DNA of 64,000 nucleotides from Butyricimonas muris (GCF_046365375.1 NZ_JBKEIT010000016.1:1-64000), one strand, 5' to 3'. Counted from the first letter of the stretch, positions 17,820-26,527 are shown. Program-made: numbers and translations. Notes: a model not told the origin generated them from the letters alone.

Positions 17820-18230
17820 ATTCCTCGGGTTCAGCGTACATGCTCAAATACTCAACCGTCTTCGATTCGGAGGGACGGCTCATGTTCGCTTCAAGAATCC
17901 TTCCTTCTGGGTCAATCAAGATGAAATGAGGAATCCCTTTCACGCAGAAAGCACTCGTGAACGCTTCATCACCTCCCGTGTGAAGTTATATCCCACCTAA
18001 TTTCTCGCCCTTCACAGTTTCTTCCCATTTCGCTTTGTCTTTATCTGTCGAGATACTCACGAAACGAACTTTCGTACCCTTGGAATGCACGAAACGCAAA
18101 GCGAACAAGCACAATACTTAATTATCAAATATCATCTTCACGTATTCCGCGTTTTTTTCTTTCAAGTAACGAATTATCTTTTCCTCCTGATGTATCATTA
18201 GCCGTATCCCCTAAATCCAGTACGCATGCC
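17820..18230 (-). pseudogene. Remnant of a TlpA/thioredoxin-family gene
   Basis: The minus strand encodes a recognisable thioredoxin-fold C-terminus, 'VKGIPHFILIDPEGRILEAN', ending ...SMYAEPEE before a stop at about 17820. Upstream the reading continues as 'KGTKVRFVSISTDKDKAKWE', but an in-frame TAA (17986-17988) and another stop near MIFDN break it, and the CXXC region is missing. The product would have been an AhpC/TSA or TlpA-like disulfide oxidoreductase. The remnant lies between the sigma gene promoter and a calycin-like gene. Intact relatives with the same IP(H/R)-(F/Y)-I-L/I-I-D strand occur in locus 2. Confidence 0.8.
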
Positions 18231-18236
18231 TTTTTA

Positions 18237-18701
18237 CTACTTTGTCGTACACTTCGCTTTATAGGTTACTTTCGTTTCCATGGCGTCCATGATAACCGCT
18301 TTCACCGTTGAATTCAGTTCCCCGTCGGTGATCGTTCCCGTGGCGGTTACACGCATCGGCATACTATTATAATTATAGGTAAAAGAAATGTTCAACTTGT
18401 ACACCGTTTTGCCGTCTTTCACTTCCGGTTTCACGGACACTCCCGCGGAACGATAGCTGAACTTCTGTCCCGTGGGAAGCACGAAGTCCGTCACCTCGAC
18501 GATCACGCTATCGCGGTGTATCCGTTTCAATTCCAATTTCAACGGCAATTCCCGCTGCATGATCTCGATGTATGCCTTCCCGTCGTACGTTCCGGCAACG
18601 GCTGCCCCGTGATCTTTTTTGTCCTTGGCTCCCGCTGATACAACACCTGCCATCCCGGCGGTAACAAACAAAACGAGAATAAGTTGTCCTATAAATTTCA
18701 T
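18237..18701 (-). CDS. Secreted calycin-like beta-barrel protein
   Basis: This protein of about 154 residues has a signal peptide (MKFIGQLILVLFVTAGMAGVVSAGA) and a single beta-rich domain typical of the calycin-like family of Bacteroidota: 'AGTYDGKAYIEI', then a middle strand 'VEVTDFVLP', a central GV-V substitution and a C-terminal 'KVTYKAKC'. Calycins bind small hydrophobic ligands, but the ligand here is unknown. The upstream in-frame ATG at 18767 would add 22 residues before the signal peptide and overlap the promoter region, so 18701 is chosen. It diverges from a paralogue at 18773. Confidence 0.75.
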   Translation of the reverse strand: MKFIGQLILVLFVTAGMAGVVSAGAKDKKDHGAAVAGTYDGKAYIEIMQRELPLKLELKRIHRDSVIVEVTDFVLPTGQKFSYRSAGVSVKPEVKDGKTVYKLNISFTYNYNSMPMRVTATGTITDGELNSTVKAVIMDAMETKVTYKAKCTTK

Positions 18702-18744
18702 AATCCTGATGGTTTTTCGTCTAAAAGTTTCTATTTTTAGCGCT

Positions 18745-18752
18745 CGAAAATA
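18745..18752 (-). promoter_or_regulatory. Promoter box in the divergent calycin-like intergenic region
   Basis: TATTTTCG (18752-18745 on the minus strand) fits TAnnTT(T/C)G and is 44 bases upstream of the chosen start of the minus-strand calycin-like gene. Both genes share this 71-base gap, so they may be co-regulated. Confidence 0.35.
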
Positions 18753-18772
18753 CAAAAATAAATCCATAGTTC

Positions 18773-19291
18773 ATGAACAAGAACATTTTCTTTACTATCT
18801 TGCTGGTTGTTTTCGTGTCGGTGCCCGTTTTATTTACTTCCTGCAATAGCTGTTCCGACCGCCGTACCGGTGATATCGATAAGCTACCCGGGGTGTACCG
18901 CGGCGAAGCAACCATCGTGCTACCCGACCACGTGAAAGCGATGGTACCCCCTGAAGCCAAAGACATGATACCGGAAGGCCCCATTCCCTGCGGTATCGAG
19001 ATACAGGCGGACACGAACGAAACGCTCGCCCTCAAGCTGGTAGACTTCACTATGCCCGTGCGCGGCATCACGGTAGACGCGGCAACGGCAACCATTACCT
19101 CTACCAACGGCATCTTTAGCTTAAAGGGAAATGGCAACGTCAGCGTCGGTTCTCGCAAAATGTCCTACACGCATGAAGGAACTATCAAGAACGATAGTCT
19201 TGCCCTAGATATTACAGTTTCTATCATCCCCTTCGTCGTGGAGCCTAAAATAGTATTCAAGGGGAAAATAACCAGATTGCCGATCCCGTGA
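18773..19291 (+). CDS. Calycin-like lipoprotein
   Basis: This 172-residue lipoprotein has a lipobox LFTSC (C24) followed by NSCSDRRTG, and a domain related to the product of the divergent gene: 'LPGVYRGEATIVLP', 'LALKLVDFTMPVRGITVDA' and 'IVFKGKITRLPIP' match the order of strands there. It is probably anchored in the outer membrane, with an unknown ligand. The divergent paralogue differs in being soluble rather than lipidated, which suggests a periplasmic/membrane pair. No operon partner follows; a 420-base non-coding gap separates it from dcp. Confidence 0.75.
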   Translation: MNKNIFFTILLVVFVSVPVLFTSCNSCSDRRTGDIDKLPGVYRGEATIVLPDHVKAMVPPEAKDMIPEGPIPCGIEIQADTNETLALKLVDFTMPVRGITVDAATATITSTNGIFSLKGNGNVSVGSRKMSYTHEGTIKNDSLALDITVSIIPFVVEPKIVFKGKITRLPIP

Positions 19292-19712
19292 TTCCCTACA
19301 TATCCGGATAAGATTTATCCATAATTGACCGCCGGATATGCAAGGAAATTATACAAGAAAGTGAATAAAAAGATTGACAAAAGCTGACATAACCTTCTCT
19401 TTTTAGTTGTTATATGGCAAATATACATTTTTTATACTTATACAGGCACGAGACCTGTTATTTTCTCGTTCGGTGAAAACTTCACTTCAAAAGGAAACAC
19501 GGAAAAAATAGTCTATGATGAAGCCTCCCGCGAGCCAAGGCTCTATTTTAGATTGAATGATTAAATATATAAAGTCTTCAATCTAAACTCTAAACCTCTT
19601 TTTTGGGGTAGTTCTGGAAACATTGTAAATCATTTTCAATTCTCCATTTTCAATTTTCAATTATTTCGTAACTTCGTGCCCGAAATTCGAGTAATAACAA
19701 ATATAATATAAC
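19292..19712. other. Non-coding gap upstream of dcp
   Basis: I see no gene here. Features are a loose CATATCCGG/CCGGATATG inverted repeat near 19300-19340, a perfect 11-bp inverted repeat TTTAGATTGAA (19547-19557) / TTCAATCTAAA (19577-19587), short TTTTCAATT repeats (19631-19662), and a TAACTTCG promoter-like box at 19669-19676, 36 bases before the dcp start. The hairpin may terminate readthrough from the calycin-like lipoprotein gene. Confidence 0.45.
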
Positions 19713-21803
19713 ATGAGAAAAACATTATCTATGGCTGCAATTATTTTACTTGTGGCATCTTGCGGAAAGACGAACGATAACCCGCTGTTGGCGGACTTCG
19801 CCACACCCCACCAGACGCCCCCTTTTGACAAGATCAAAGCGGAGCATTACGAACCCGCTTTTGACGCTGCCATCGAGGAAGCACAACGGGATATCGACCG
19901 CATCGCCAACTCGAAAGAAGCGCCGACATTCGAAAATACCATCGTGGCACTGGACGGTGCCGGCAAGCGGTTGGGTGACGTGGCAGGTATATTTTTCAAC
20001 CTGAACGCCTGCCTGACGGACAGCGTGATGCAGGATATCGCACAGAACGTATCGCCCAAACTCACCGCTCACGGCAACGCCATATACATGAACCCCGCTC
20101 TTTTCGCCCGCGTGAAACAAGTACACGAACAGAAAGAGAAGTTGAATCTTAACACGGAACAAACGACCTTGCTGGAGAACACGTGGAAAGCGTTTATCGA
20201 CGGTGGCGCAAATCTCGAAGGCGATGCCAAAGAACGGTTCAAGGAAATATCCGTGGAACTGTCGAAACTAAGCCTCACGTTCGATAAAAACGAACTGGCG
20301 GAAACCAATGATTTCGAGTTGCACGTGACCGACGCGAAAGACCTCGCGGGACTTCCCGACGGAGTGAAGGAAATGGCAGCCATGACCGCCAAACAGCGCG
20401 GCAAAGAAGGCTGGATATTTACCCTCCATTACCCGAGCATGGGACCTTTCATGAAATACGCCGACAATCGCAACCTGCGCGAGAAGATGTACCGTGCCAA
20501 CGCCTCCCGTGCATACCGCAACAACGAGCATAACAACGAGGAAGTGGTAAAACGTATCGCAGCGCTACGACTGGAAAAAGCGAAATTGCTGGGATACCCG
20601 ACCTATGCCGACTATGCCCTCACCGACCGGATGGCAAATACCCCGTCTATCGTGAATAACTTTATCGATCAATTGCACGAGGCATCGCACCGCCACGCGC
20701 TGCAAGATAAAGCGGAAGTGGAAGCTTACGCCCGCGCCAAGGGGTTGAAAGGTGAACTGCAACGTTGGGATTGGGCATACTATTCCAATAAATTGATGCA
20801 AGAGAAATACGCTCTCGATGACGAGATGTTGCGCCCCTATTTCAAACTGGAAAACGTGCAACGGGGTGTATTCGACCTCGCTACCCGTCTTTACGGTATC
20901 ACGTTCAAGGAAGTGACTAATATTCCGCTCTACCACCCCGAGGTGAAGACTTACGAGGTTTACGATAATGACGGCTCGTTCCTCGCCGTGCTTTACACGG
21001 ACTTTTTCCCGCGGGCAAGCAAGGGCGGCGGTGCATGGATGACCGCTTTCCGCGGGCAAAAGATGGTAGACGGCAAAGACCAGCGTCCCCTCGTGTCACT
21101 CGTGATGAACTTCACGCAACCCACTGACACGCTGCCGTCACTCTTGACCTTCAACGAGGTAACCACTTTCCTCCACGAGTTCGGACATGCCTTACACGGC
21201 ATCTTCGGCAAATGTACTTACGGTTCGACTTCCATGGACGGGGTATCCCGTGACTTCGTGGAATTGCCCTCGCAATTCATGGAAAACTACGCACTTGAAA
21301 AAGAGTGGCTAGACACGTGGGCAACCCACTACCAGACCGGGGAAACCATCCCGCAGGAATATATCGACAAGATCAAACGTTCGTCCAATTTCCAGTCGGG
21401 ATACGCCAGCGAACGCCAGTTGAGTTTCGGTATGGTGGATATGGCATGGCACACGATCACCGCTCCTGTTACCGAGCCTCTCGTTGACTTCGAGCAACGT
21501 GCCATGGGACGCACGGAGATTATGCCTATCGTGAAAGGTACCGCATTCTGTCCCGCCTTCGGCCATATCTTTGCCGGTGGATACGCTGCCGGTTACTACG
21601 GTTACAAATGGGCAGAGGTACTTGATGCCGACGCGTTCGCACATTTCAAACAACACGGTATTTTCGACCGTGCCACTGCCGAATCGTTCCGCCGTGAAGT
21701 ACTGGAAAAAGGTGCTTCCGAGAACCCGATGACACTCTACAAGCGTTTCCGCGGTCAAGAACCGACGGTTGATGCTTTGCTGGAACGTAGCGGACTGAAT
21801 TAA
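19713..21803 (+). CDS. dcp: M3-family peptidyl-dipeptidase (Dcp-like)
   Basis: This 696-residue zinc metallopeptidase removes dipeptides from the C-terminus of peptides. The motif HEFGHALHGIF (HEFGH at about 488-492) provides two His ligands and the catalytic Glu; the family's third ligand and substrate loop region 'FAGGYAAGYYGYKWAEVLDADAF' is also present. Unlike E. coli Dcp, it has a lipoprotein signal (LLVASC, C17), so it likely works in the periplasm or at a membrane surface, trimming imported peptides. That would fit with the peptide-type SusCD locus nearby, though the gene is on the opposite strand. It is monocistronic, ending in a perfect 20-bp hairpin. Confidence 0.92.
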   Translation: MRKTLSMAAIILLVASCGKTNDNPLLADFATPHQTPPFDKIKAEHYEPAFDAAIEEAQRDIDRIANSKEAPTFENTIVALDGAGKRLGDVAGIFFNLNACLTDSVMQDIAQNVSPKLTAHGNAIYMNPALFARVKQVHEQKEKLNLNTEQTTLLENTWKAFIDGGANLEGDAKERFKEISVELSKLSLTFDKNELAETNDFELHVTDAKDLAGLPDGVKEMAAMTAKQRGKEGWIFTLHYPSMGPFMKYADNRNLREKMYRANASRAYRNNEHNNEEVVKRIAALRLEKAKLLGYPTYADYALTDRMANTPSIVNNFIDQLHEASHRHALQDKAEVEAYARAKGLKGELQRWDWAYYSNKLMQEKYALDDEMLRPYFKLENVQRGVFDLATRLYGITFKEVTNIPLYHPEVKTYEVYDNDGSFLAVLYTDFFPRASKGGGAWMTAFRGQKMVDGKDQRPLVSLVMNFTQPTDTLPSLLTFNEVTTFLHEFGHALHGIFGKCTYGSTSMDGVSRDFVELPSQFMENYALEKEWLDTWATHYQTGETIPQEYIDKIKRSSNFQSGYASERQLSFGMVDMAWHTITAPVTEPLVDFEQRAMGRTEIMPIVKGTAFCPAFGHIFAGGYAAGYYGYKWAEVLDADAFAHFKQHGIFDRATAESFRREVLEKGASENPMTLYKRFRGQEPTVDALLERSGLN

Positions 21804-21813
21804 GTTAAAAGAT

Positions 21814-21868
21814 AAAAACTAAAAGCTAAAAGTATATTCCTATTCTCAACTTTTAGCTTTTAGTTTTT
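21814..21868. terminator. Bidirectional terminator between dcp and glnA
   Basis: A perfect 20-base inverted repeat (AAAAACTAAAAGCTAAAAGT at 21814-21833 and its complement at 21849-21868) around a 15-base loop, with an A-run on one side and a T-run on the other, lies between two convergent genes. Confidence 0.8.
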
Positions 21869-21880
21869 ACCTTTCCTCCT

Positions 21881-23386
21881 CTACCCGCAATAATAATATT
21901 TCTCTACCAATTCCTCCACGGAGATATCCTCGTTTTTGAGTTGTTCACGGAGATCAGCATCGTTGAATTTTCGAAGCGAGGCGATCAGACCATCAATCAG
22001 AGCGGGAGCGAACACGCCATATTCCTCGTAAACGGTGCGCTGTTGTTCAAGACAGAGTGCCGACTCGTGACAAGAAGTAGGTAAATGGCTCAACCTATCG
22101 GCTATCGCCTTGTTGGCATCGTCGAAAATATTCACGTCCACGTAACGCTCACGGGCATATTGTAAAGCATTTTTCATCTCGAAACCGTGGCGGGCGGCAA
22201 CGGCGAGTCCGGCAATCAAAAGATAAACGTCTGCCGAACCGTCCGGACAACGAAATTCCACCGTTTGTTTGTTACTGTAATCATGTTCTTCCACGCGTTC
22301 CAGCGGGTTGGCATCACGCATCATGTGTGTCGCCCCGCTAGTCCAACCGAGCGGTACGCGCACGAGCACGGAACGATTGCGATCTCCCCAGCAGATATTC
22401 GTGGGCGCCTCTTGATGAGGCACTAGCCGAAGATACGATGTCGGGTTCGTGTTCCCGAAAGCGGTCAACGAAGGTGCGAGATCAAGATACCCGGCAATCG
22501 CCTTCAAGGCATTGTCCGTCAACTTACCGTTTTCTACCATGGCATTTTTGCCGTCCTTGCTCAAACGGGTGTGGATGTGCAAACCGCTACCGGCTTTACC
22601 CACGGTAATTTTCGGGGCAAATGTCAAGTCTACCCCGTACTCGTGTGCCAGCGTGCGGAGTATCCATTTGGCAATCATCAACTGATCGGCGGCGTCTTCC
22701 ATACGGGTAGGCAGGAACTCTATCTCGTTCTGTTCGTACGACTGGCAATCAAGCGTGAAATTACCCACCTCGGAATGCCCGTACTTGATCAATCCCCCGG
22801 TAGAAGCGATGTACTTCATTGCCAACTCGCGCAACTCCTGACCTTTGCAGAAAGGCATCGACTCGTGATACCCGCGCTGGTCGGGTATATCGAAATAACT
22901 CTCCACCTCGGTTACCACGTAGTATTCCAACTCTCCCATCACCTCGTATTCCATACCCGTTACCTGCCGTAACGCTTCGTGAGCCTTGCGCATGGCGTAC
23001 TCGGGCGACATTTCGAGAGGTTTGCCGTCCTTCGTGTAAAAACTGCAAAGAATATCTACCGCCGGGATCTGGCTGAAAGGGTTGAGGAACGCCGTGCGAT
23101 AGCGGGGCAACACGTAGAGGTCGCTCGAACCCGCCTCTATATAAGGGAAAAGACTCGATCCGTCCACTCGTTCGCCACAAGTAAGGATATTATCAAGATG
23201 CTCGATACTGTTAATAATAAAGTTTAATGTCTTCAATCGTCCGTCCGCCCCGGGGTAGCGGAAGTTTATCATCTCTATATCATTCTCTCTCACGTAACGA
23301 ATGATGTCCTCCTTGGTAAAATTCTTCGGTTCTTTTTGTAGATACCGCGCCAGAACGTGCGGGTTCAACGAGTAATCAGGGTTCAT
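21881..23386 (-). CDS. glnA: Glutamine synthetase (GlnA family, about 500 residues)
   Basis: This 501-residue ATP-dependent ligase makes glutamine from glutamate and ammonia. The N-terminal beta-grasp part (about 25-115, 'MINFRYPGADGRLKTLNF', VDGSS) and the catalytic C-terminal domain are complete, with the ATP/glutamate-site segments 'GKAGSGLHIHTRL' and 'NPTSYLRLVPHQEAPTNICWG' and the RNRSVLVRVP strand. It is the short GSI-like type rather than the roughly 730-residue GSIII (GlnN) also common in Bacteroidota. The 16 bases around its start codon are duplicated 110 bases upstream, forming a possible short leader ORF. It converges on dcp. Confidence 0.9.
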   Translation of the reverse strand: MNPDYSLNPHVLARYLQKEPKNFTKEDIIRYVRENDIEMINFRYPGADGRLKTLNFIINSIEHLDNILTCGERVDGSSLFPYIEAGSSDLYVLPRYRTAFLNPFSQIPAVDILCSFYTKDGKPLEMSPEYAMRKAHEALRQVTGMEYEVMGELEYYVVTEVESYFDIPDQRGYHESMPFCKGQELRELAMKYIASTGGLIKYGHSEVGNFTLDCQSYEQNEIEFLPTRMEDAADQLMIAKWILRTLAHEYGVDLTFAPKITVGKAGSGLHIHTRLSKDGKNAMVENGKLTDNALKAIAGYLDLAPSLTAFGNTNPTSYLRLVPHQEAPTNICWGDRNRSVLVRVPLGWTSGATHMMRDANPLERVEEHDYSNKQTVEFRCPDGSADVYLLIAGLAVAARHGFEMKNALQYARERYVDVNIFDDANKAIADRLSHLPTSCHESALCLEQQRTVYEEYGVFAPALIDGLIASLRKFNDADLREQLKNEDISVEELVEKYYYCG

Positions 23387-23496
23387 AAATATATAATTTA
23401 GAAATTAAAATTCAGAATAAAAAATAAAAAGAGCGGTCGCGGGATCACGACAACTTTACCCGGGAAGTAACGTCAGAAAAAGTAATCAGGGTTCAT
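23371..23496 (-). repeat. Duplicated glnA start region (16-bp direct repeat) with a 7-codon leader ORF
   Basis: AGTAATCAGGGTTCAT occurs at 23371-23386, covering the first codons of glnA, and again at 23481-23496. On the minus strand the upstream copy reads MNPDYFF and then stops (TGA), so it reproduces the glnA N-terminus as a seven-codon ORF in the leader. The 94 bases between the copies include a GC-rich patch (GAGCGGTCGCGGGATCACG). It may be a partial duplication scar or a translated leader. Confidence 0.55.
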
Positions 23497-23545
23497 GTAC
23501 TCTCTTCTAGTTTACAATTCTTGTTCGTTCCAAATATACGAAAAA

Positions 23546-23618
23546 GTTTATAAAGTTCATAAGATTTACAAGCTTATGTCATGTTATAAACTTTATTAAC
23601 CTTATGAACTTTATAAAC
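23546..23618. terminator. Long inverted repeat after the ROK kinase gene
   Basis: GTTTATAAAGTTCATAAG (23546-23563) and CTTATGAACTTTATAAAC (23601-23618) are perfect 18-base complements around a 37-base loop that itself contains a partial copy (GTTATAAACTTTAT). It is AT-rich and is placed directly downstream of the ROK gene and upstream of glnA, so it probably ends the sugar-kinase message, though no classic T-run follows. Confidence 0.5.
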
Positions 23619-23627
23619 ATTATAAAC

Positions 23628-24722
23628 TCATTTATCCAGTTCATTCAACGCAAAGGCATACGCCCCGAAAGCGATTGCCTTGCTTGTACCCAATCTCGTT
23701 ATCACCACGGCAGCACGTTTCACAGGATCGTAATCCACCGTTTCCGTCGTACCCGGAATGATAATCTGCCGGGTAGTCGGGGCAAGGAATGCCTCACGAT
23801 CCGCCGGGTCATCCAAGAAGAAAGCCTTCATTTCCATGCGATCGACCGGGGAGCCGTCATACATGCACAAGCTTCCGTTCAACTCCCGCATGACGGCAGG
23901 CATCAGATACTTATGAGCCGCGATAATACCGCCACCGATCACGACAATACCGTCAATCACGGCGTTCATCGAGGCGATAGCTTCCCCGAGCACTTCCCCG
24001 GAACGGGCGAAAGCCTCACGTGCCGCCTCCGCGTCCCCGTCAAGCGTACCCTCGGCAATATCGAATATATCTTTCGGTGTCAAATCACGTGTGTCACCCG
24101 ACAAACGAGCGTATCCCCGCCGAATAGCCCGTATAGAGATACCCTCTTCCACACCGTAACGGGGTTCCCGCTTGTCACGCAGTACCCATACCTCGGCGGC
24201 AGCACCATTATCCCCGAGAAACAGTTCCCGATCCCGCACGACACCACCCCCGAACCCGGTTCCCAGCGTGATGCCGATCAGATTCTTGTACACCTTGTTT
24301 TTGCCCACTTCCTGCAATATCCGGTTCACCTCCGGCAAGGCTCCCGCCAACGCCTCCCCGTAAGCGAAAAGATCACCGTCATTATTAATAAACACGGGTA
24401 TACCGAACTCCCGTTCCAAAAAGGCTTTCAACGCCACTCCCCCTTGAAACGCCGGCAAGTTTTTCAAATCACCGATAATCCCGTTCACGTAATCCGCCGG
24501 ACCGGGAAAAGCGAAGCTGATTGCCACGGGGGCTTCCGGTAGCTTTTCCTTGATCGCGGCGAACCCCGTGACCATCGTCGCGAGGCATTTATCCAAATCC
24601 CCCCCGTTGGAAGGCAACGTGAGCGGCGTCACGATTTCCGCGTTGGACTGTATGGCAGAGAACACGAAATTCGTACCCCCGGCATCCAACGTCATCACTA
24701 TTCTTTTATCAAACTGGTACAT
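23628..24722 (-). CDS. ROK-family sugar kinase
   Basis: This 364-residue protein has the ASKHA sugar-kinase fold. The phosphate loop 'DAGGTNFVF' (D13) is at the N-terminus, the sugar/catalytic segment 'PVFINNDGDLFAYGEA' contains the catalytic Asp, and 'IVVIGGGIIAAHKYL' is near the C-terminal ATP site. The Cys-rich zinc motif (CxCGxxGCxE) of typical ROK glucokinases is absent; its place is taken by 'EPRYGVEEGISIRAI', as in a separate Bacteroidota ROK subgroup. The substrate is likely a hexose or amino sugar. The MFS permease gene ends 81 bases upstream, so the two are probably an uptake-phosphorylation operon. Confidence 0.88.
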   Translation of the reverse strand: MYQFDKRIVMTLDAGGTNFVFSAIQSNAEIVTPLTLPSNGGDLDKCLATMVTGFAAIKEKLPEAPVAISFAFPGPADYVNGIIGDLKNLPAFQGGVALKAFLEREFGIPVFINNDGDLFAYGEALAGALPEVNRILQEVGKNKVYKNLIGITLGTGFGGGVVRDRELFLGDNGAAAEVWVLRDKREPRYGVEEGISIRAIRRGYARLSGDTRDLTPKDIFDIAEGTLDGDAEAAREAFARSGEVLGEAIASMNAVIDGIVVIGGGIIAAHKYLMPAVMRELNGSLCMYDGSPVDRMEMKAFFLDDPADREAFLAPTTRQIIIPGTTETVDYDPVKRAAVVITRLGTSKAIAFGAYAFALNELDK

Positions 24723-24752
24723 AACTTTCTATATTTATGATTTAAGACTGAC

Positions 24753-24791
24753 GATTTATGACTACAACATGAGAATCGAAAATCATAAATC
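24753..24791. repeat. Intercistronic inverted repeat between MFS and ROK genes
   Basis: GATTTATGA (24753-24761) and TCATAAATC (24783-24791) form a perfect 9-bp inverted repeat in an AT-rich gap. It could stabilise or partly terminate the upstream MFS message. Confidence 0.4.
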
Positions 24792-24803
24792 ATCAATCAA
24801 AAA

Positions 24804-25955
24804 TTATTTAGTTTTTATCCCAAACGAGCAGTAAAGCAGGTAACAGAGGCAACCGAGGATCACGAAAAGCGACCCTGCCTGACTACCGAGCAGGTCGGTA
24901 AGATATCCCATAAGCGGCGGCACCACGGCACCCCCGAAGATTCCGGTAACCATAAGACCCGATATTTCGTTCGCTTTCTCCGGACGTGCTTGAATAGCCA
25001 TGGAGAACACGAGCGAGAATATACTGGAACAGGTGAAACCTATCAAGGCGATCAAAGCGAGGATAGCGTATTGTCCGCTGACAAAGAATAACACGAGCAA
25101 TCCGGCAATAGCCACGAGGATATTCACCCGGAAATACTTGTTACCCGCCACGCGTGCCAACAAGAACGTACCGATAAACGCACCGATAGTACGGAACGCA
25201 AAATAAGTGCTCGGCCCCACCGCGGACTCGATCTCGGTAAAACCGCATCGTTCCATCAATAACTTGGGAGCAACCATATTCGTACCCACATCGACACCTA
25301 CCACGAACACGATTCCGAGGAATAGCAGGAAAATCGTCCTGTCCTTCAACAACCCGAACGTCGCACCCCATGAAGACGCTTGTTCCGGAGCCTCTTCCCG
25401 GATATGCACCGCCATAAGCCAGAACGTCGACAAGAGTGTCAATCCCGCGAATATCGGGAACAGATACTGCCAATTCCCCAGTACGGAAGCGGCAAAAGCA
25501 GCGATAAAGGGTCCACAGAACGAGGAAACCGCTTTAAGTACTTGTCCCGCCGTGAGCGAACTGGCAAGCACGTTACCTTTAACGACATTTGTCAAAAGCG
25601 GGTTTAACGACACTTGCAGGATCGTGTTACCGATTCCCAAAAGGGCAAACGCCACGAAACAGGTAATCATGTTGTAATCGACGAAAGGAATCAACATTCC
25701 CACGATAGTAATAAACATACTCACCAACACGGTTCGTTTCCGCCCGATACGGTTCATCAGTATTGCCGCAGGGACAGCCAGCAACAAAAACCACAGGAAC
25801 ACCATAGAGGGGAGAAAGTTCGCCACCGTCTCACTCAATTGAAAATCTTTCTTTACAAAACCGACGGAAATTCCCACCACGTCACAAAATCCCATGATGA
25901 AGAATCCGAATAACACAGGCAATAAAGCCTTTACACTAACAGACTTTTCTTTCAT
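24804..25955 (-). CDS. MFS sugar permease (FucP/NagP-like FHS family)
   Basis: This inner-membrane symporter of about 383 residues has 12 predicted helices. 'MNRIGRKRTVLVSMFI' is the MFS loop 2-3 motif, and the paired repeats 'GFFIMGFCDVVGISVG' and 'FVVGVDVGTNMVAPKLL' are typical of the fucose/galactose/GlcNAc permeases of Bacteroidota. It is probably a proton-coupled importer of a monosaccharide that the downstream ROK kinase phosphorylates. The open frame extends to 25988; the ATG at 25955 (MKEKSVSVKALL) starts at the usual cytosolic N-terminus and is chosen. Confidence 0.87.
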   Translation of the reverse strand: MKEKSVSVKALLPVLFGFFIMGFCDVVGISVGFVKKDFQLSETVANFLPSMVFLWFLLLAVPAAILMNRIGRKRTVLVSMFITIVGMLIPFVDYNMITCFVAFALLGIGNTILQVSLNPLLTNVVKGNVLASSLTAGQVLKAVSSFCGPFIAAFAASVLGNWQYLFPIFAGLTLLSTFWLMAVHIREEAPEQASSWGATFGLLKDRTIFLLFLGIVFVVGVDVGTNMVAPKLLMERCGFTEIESAVGPSTYFAFRTIGAFIGTFLLARVAGNKYFRVNILVAIAGLLVLFFVSGQYAILALIALIGFTCSSIFSLVFSMAIQARPEKANEISGLMVTGIFGGAVVPPLMGYLTDLLGSQAGSLFVILGCLCYLLYCSFGIKTK

Positions 25956-26013
25956 AATATATAAATTAACACATACAAAATTCCACAAAAGAGGCGTCTA
26001 ATGTACGGAATTC

Positions 26014-26078
26014 AATTGAAAGTTGAAACAAGAGAACCTCGAAAAGAGATAACGTTTTCTCGTTTTCAATTTTCAATT
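26014..26078. repeat. AT-rich inverted repeat at the GNAT gene end
   Basis: AATTGAAAGTTGAAAC (26014-26029) and GTTTTCAATTTTCAATT (26062-26078) are imperfect complements that overlap the GNAT stop codon region. The element probably serves as terminator or 3' stabiliser of the transglutaminase-GNAT message. Similar TTTTCAATT strings recur at 19631-19662. Confidence 0.4.
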
Positions 26079-26527
26079 AATTTCGTCATGATATAAGCGG
26101 GGCCGAAATACTCGGACTCCTCCCTTTCCCGGGCGACATATCCCATCTTCTCGTAAAAACCGACCGCCGTAAGACTTGCCGACAAATGCAGCACGTGAAT
26201 ATTCCGCTCCAAGGCGACCTCTTCCGCGTGTCGCATCAACCGCTCGCCAATCCCCTGCCCGTGAGCATCCGGCGCCACGTAAAGGGCACATACCTCATCT
26301 CCCACCAACCCAACAGTACCCGACACGACACCATTCACCTCCGCCACGAACATGACACGTCCGGCGGTCAACTCCCGCAGGTACGCCGGAGAAAACAAAC
26401 GACACATGTAATCAATCACCGCACCGTCATAATCCCGGCTATTCACCTCCACGAGATTTTTCCTAATTAAACGGGACACCGCTTCCGCGTCCTCTACATC
26501 AAAAGCGCGTATATTTATCTGCATCAT
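26066..26527 (-). CDS. GNAT-family N-acetyltransferase
   Basis: This 153-residue acyltransferase transfers acetyl from acetyl-CoA to an amine of unknown identity. The acetyl-CoA-binding strand-loop-helix is seen as 'CALYVAPDAHGQGIGERLM' (HGQGIG fits the Q/RxxGxG motif), followed by 'AVGFYEKMGYVAR', the usual C-terminal GNAT strand. Its start overlaps the stop of the transglutaminase-like gene (ATGATGA at 26527-26521), so translation of the two is coupled. Confidence 0.88.
   Translation of the reverse strand: MMQINIRAFDVEDAEAVSRLIRKNLVEVNSRDYDGAVIDYMCRLFSPAYLRELTAGRVMFVAEVNGVVSGTVGLVGDEVCALYVAPDAHGQGIGERLMRHAEEVALERNIHVLHLSASLTAVGFYEKMGYVAREREESEYFGPAYIMTKLIEN

Noticed and set aside
23604..24542. 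A 312-codon plus-strand frame opposite the ROK kinase gene.
   Set aside because: It is antisense to a clear kinase with intact motifs and its own composition is not protein-like.
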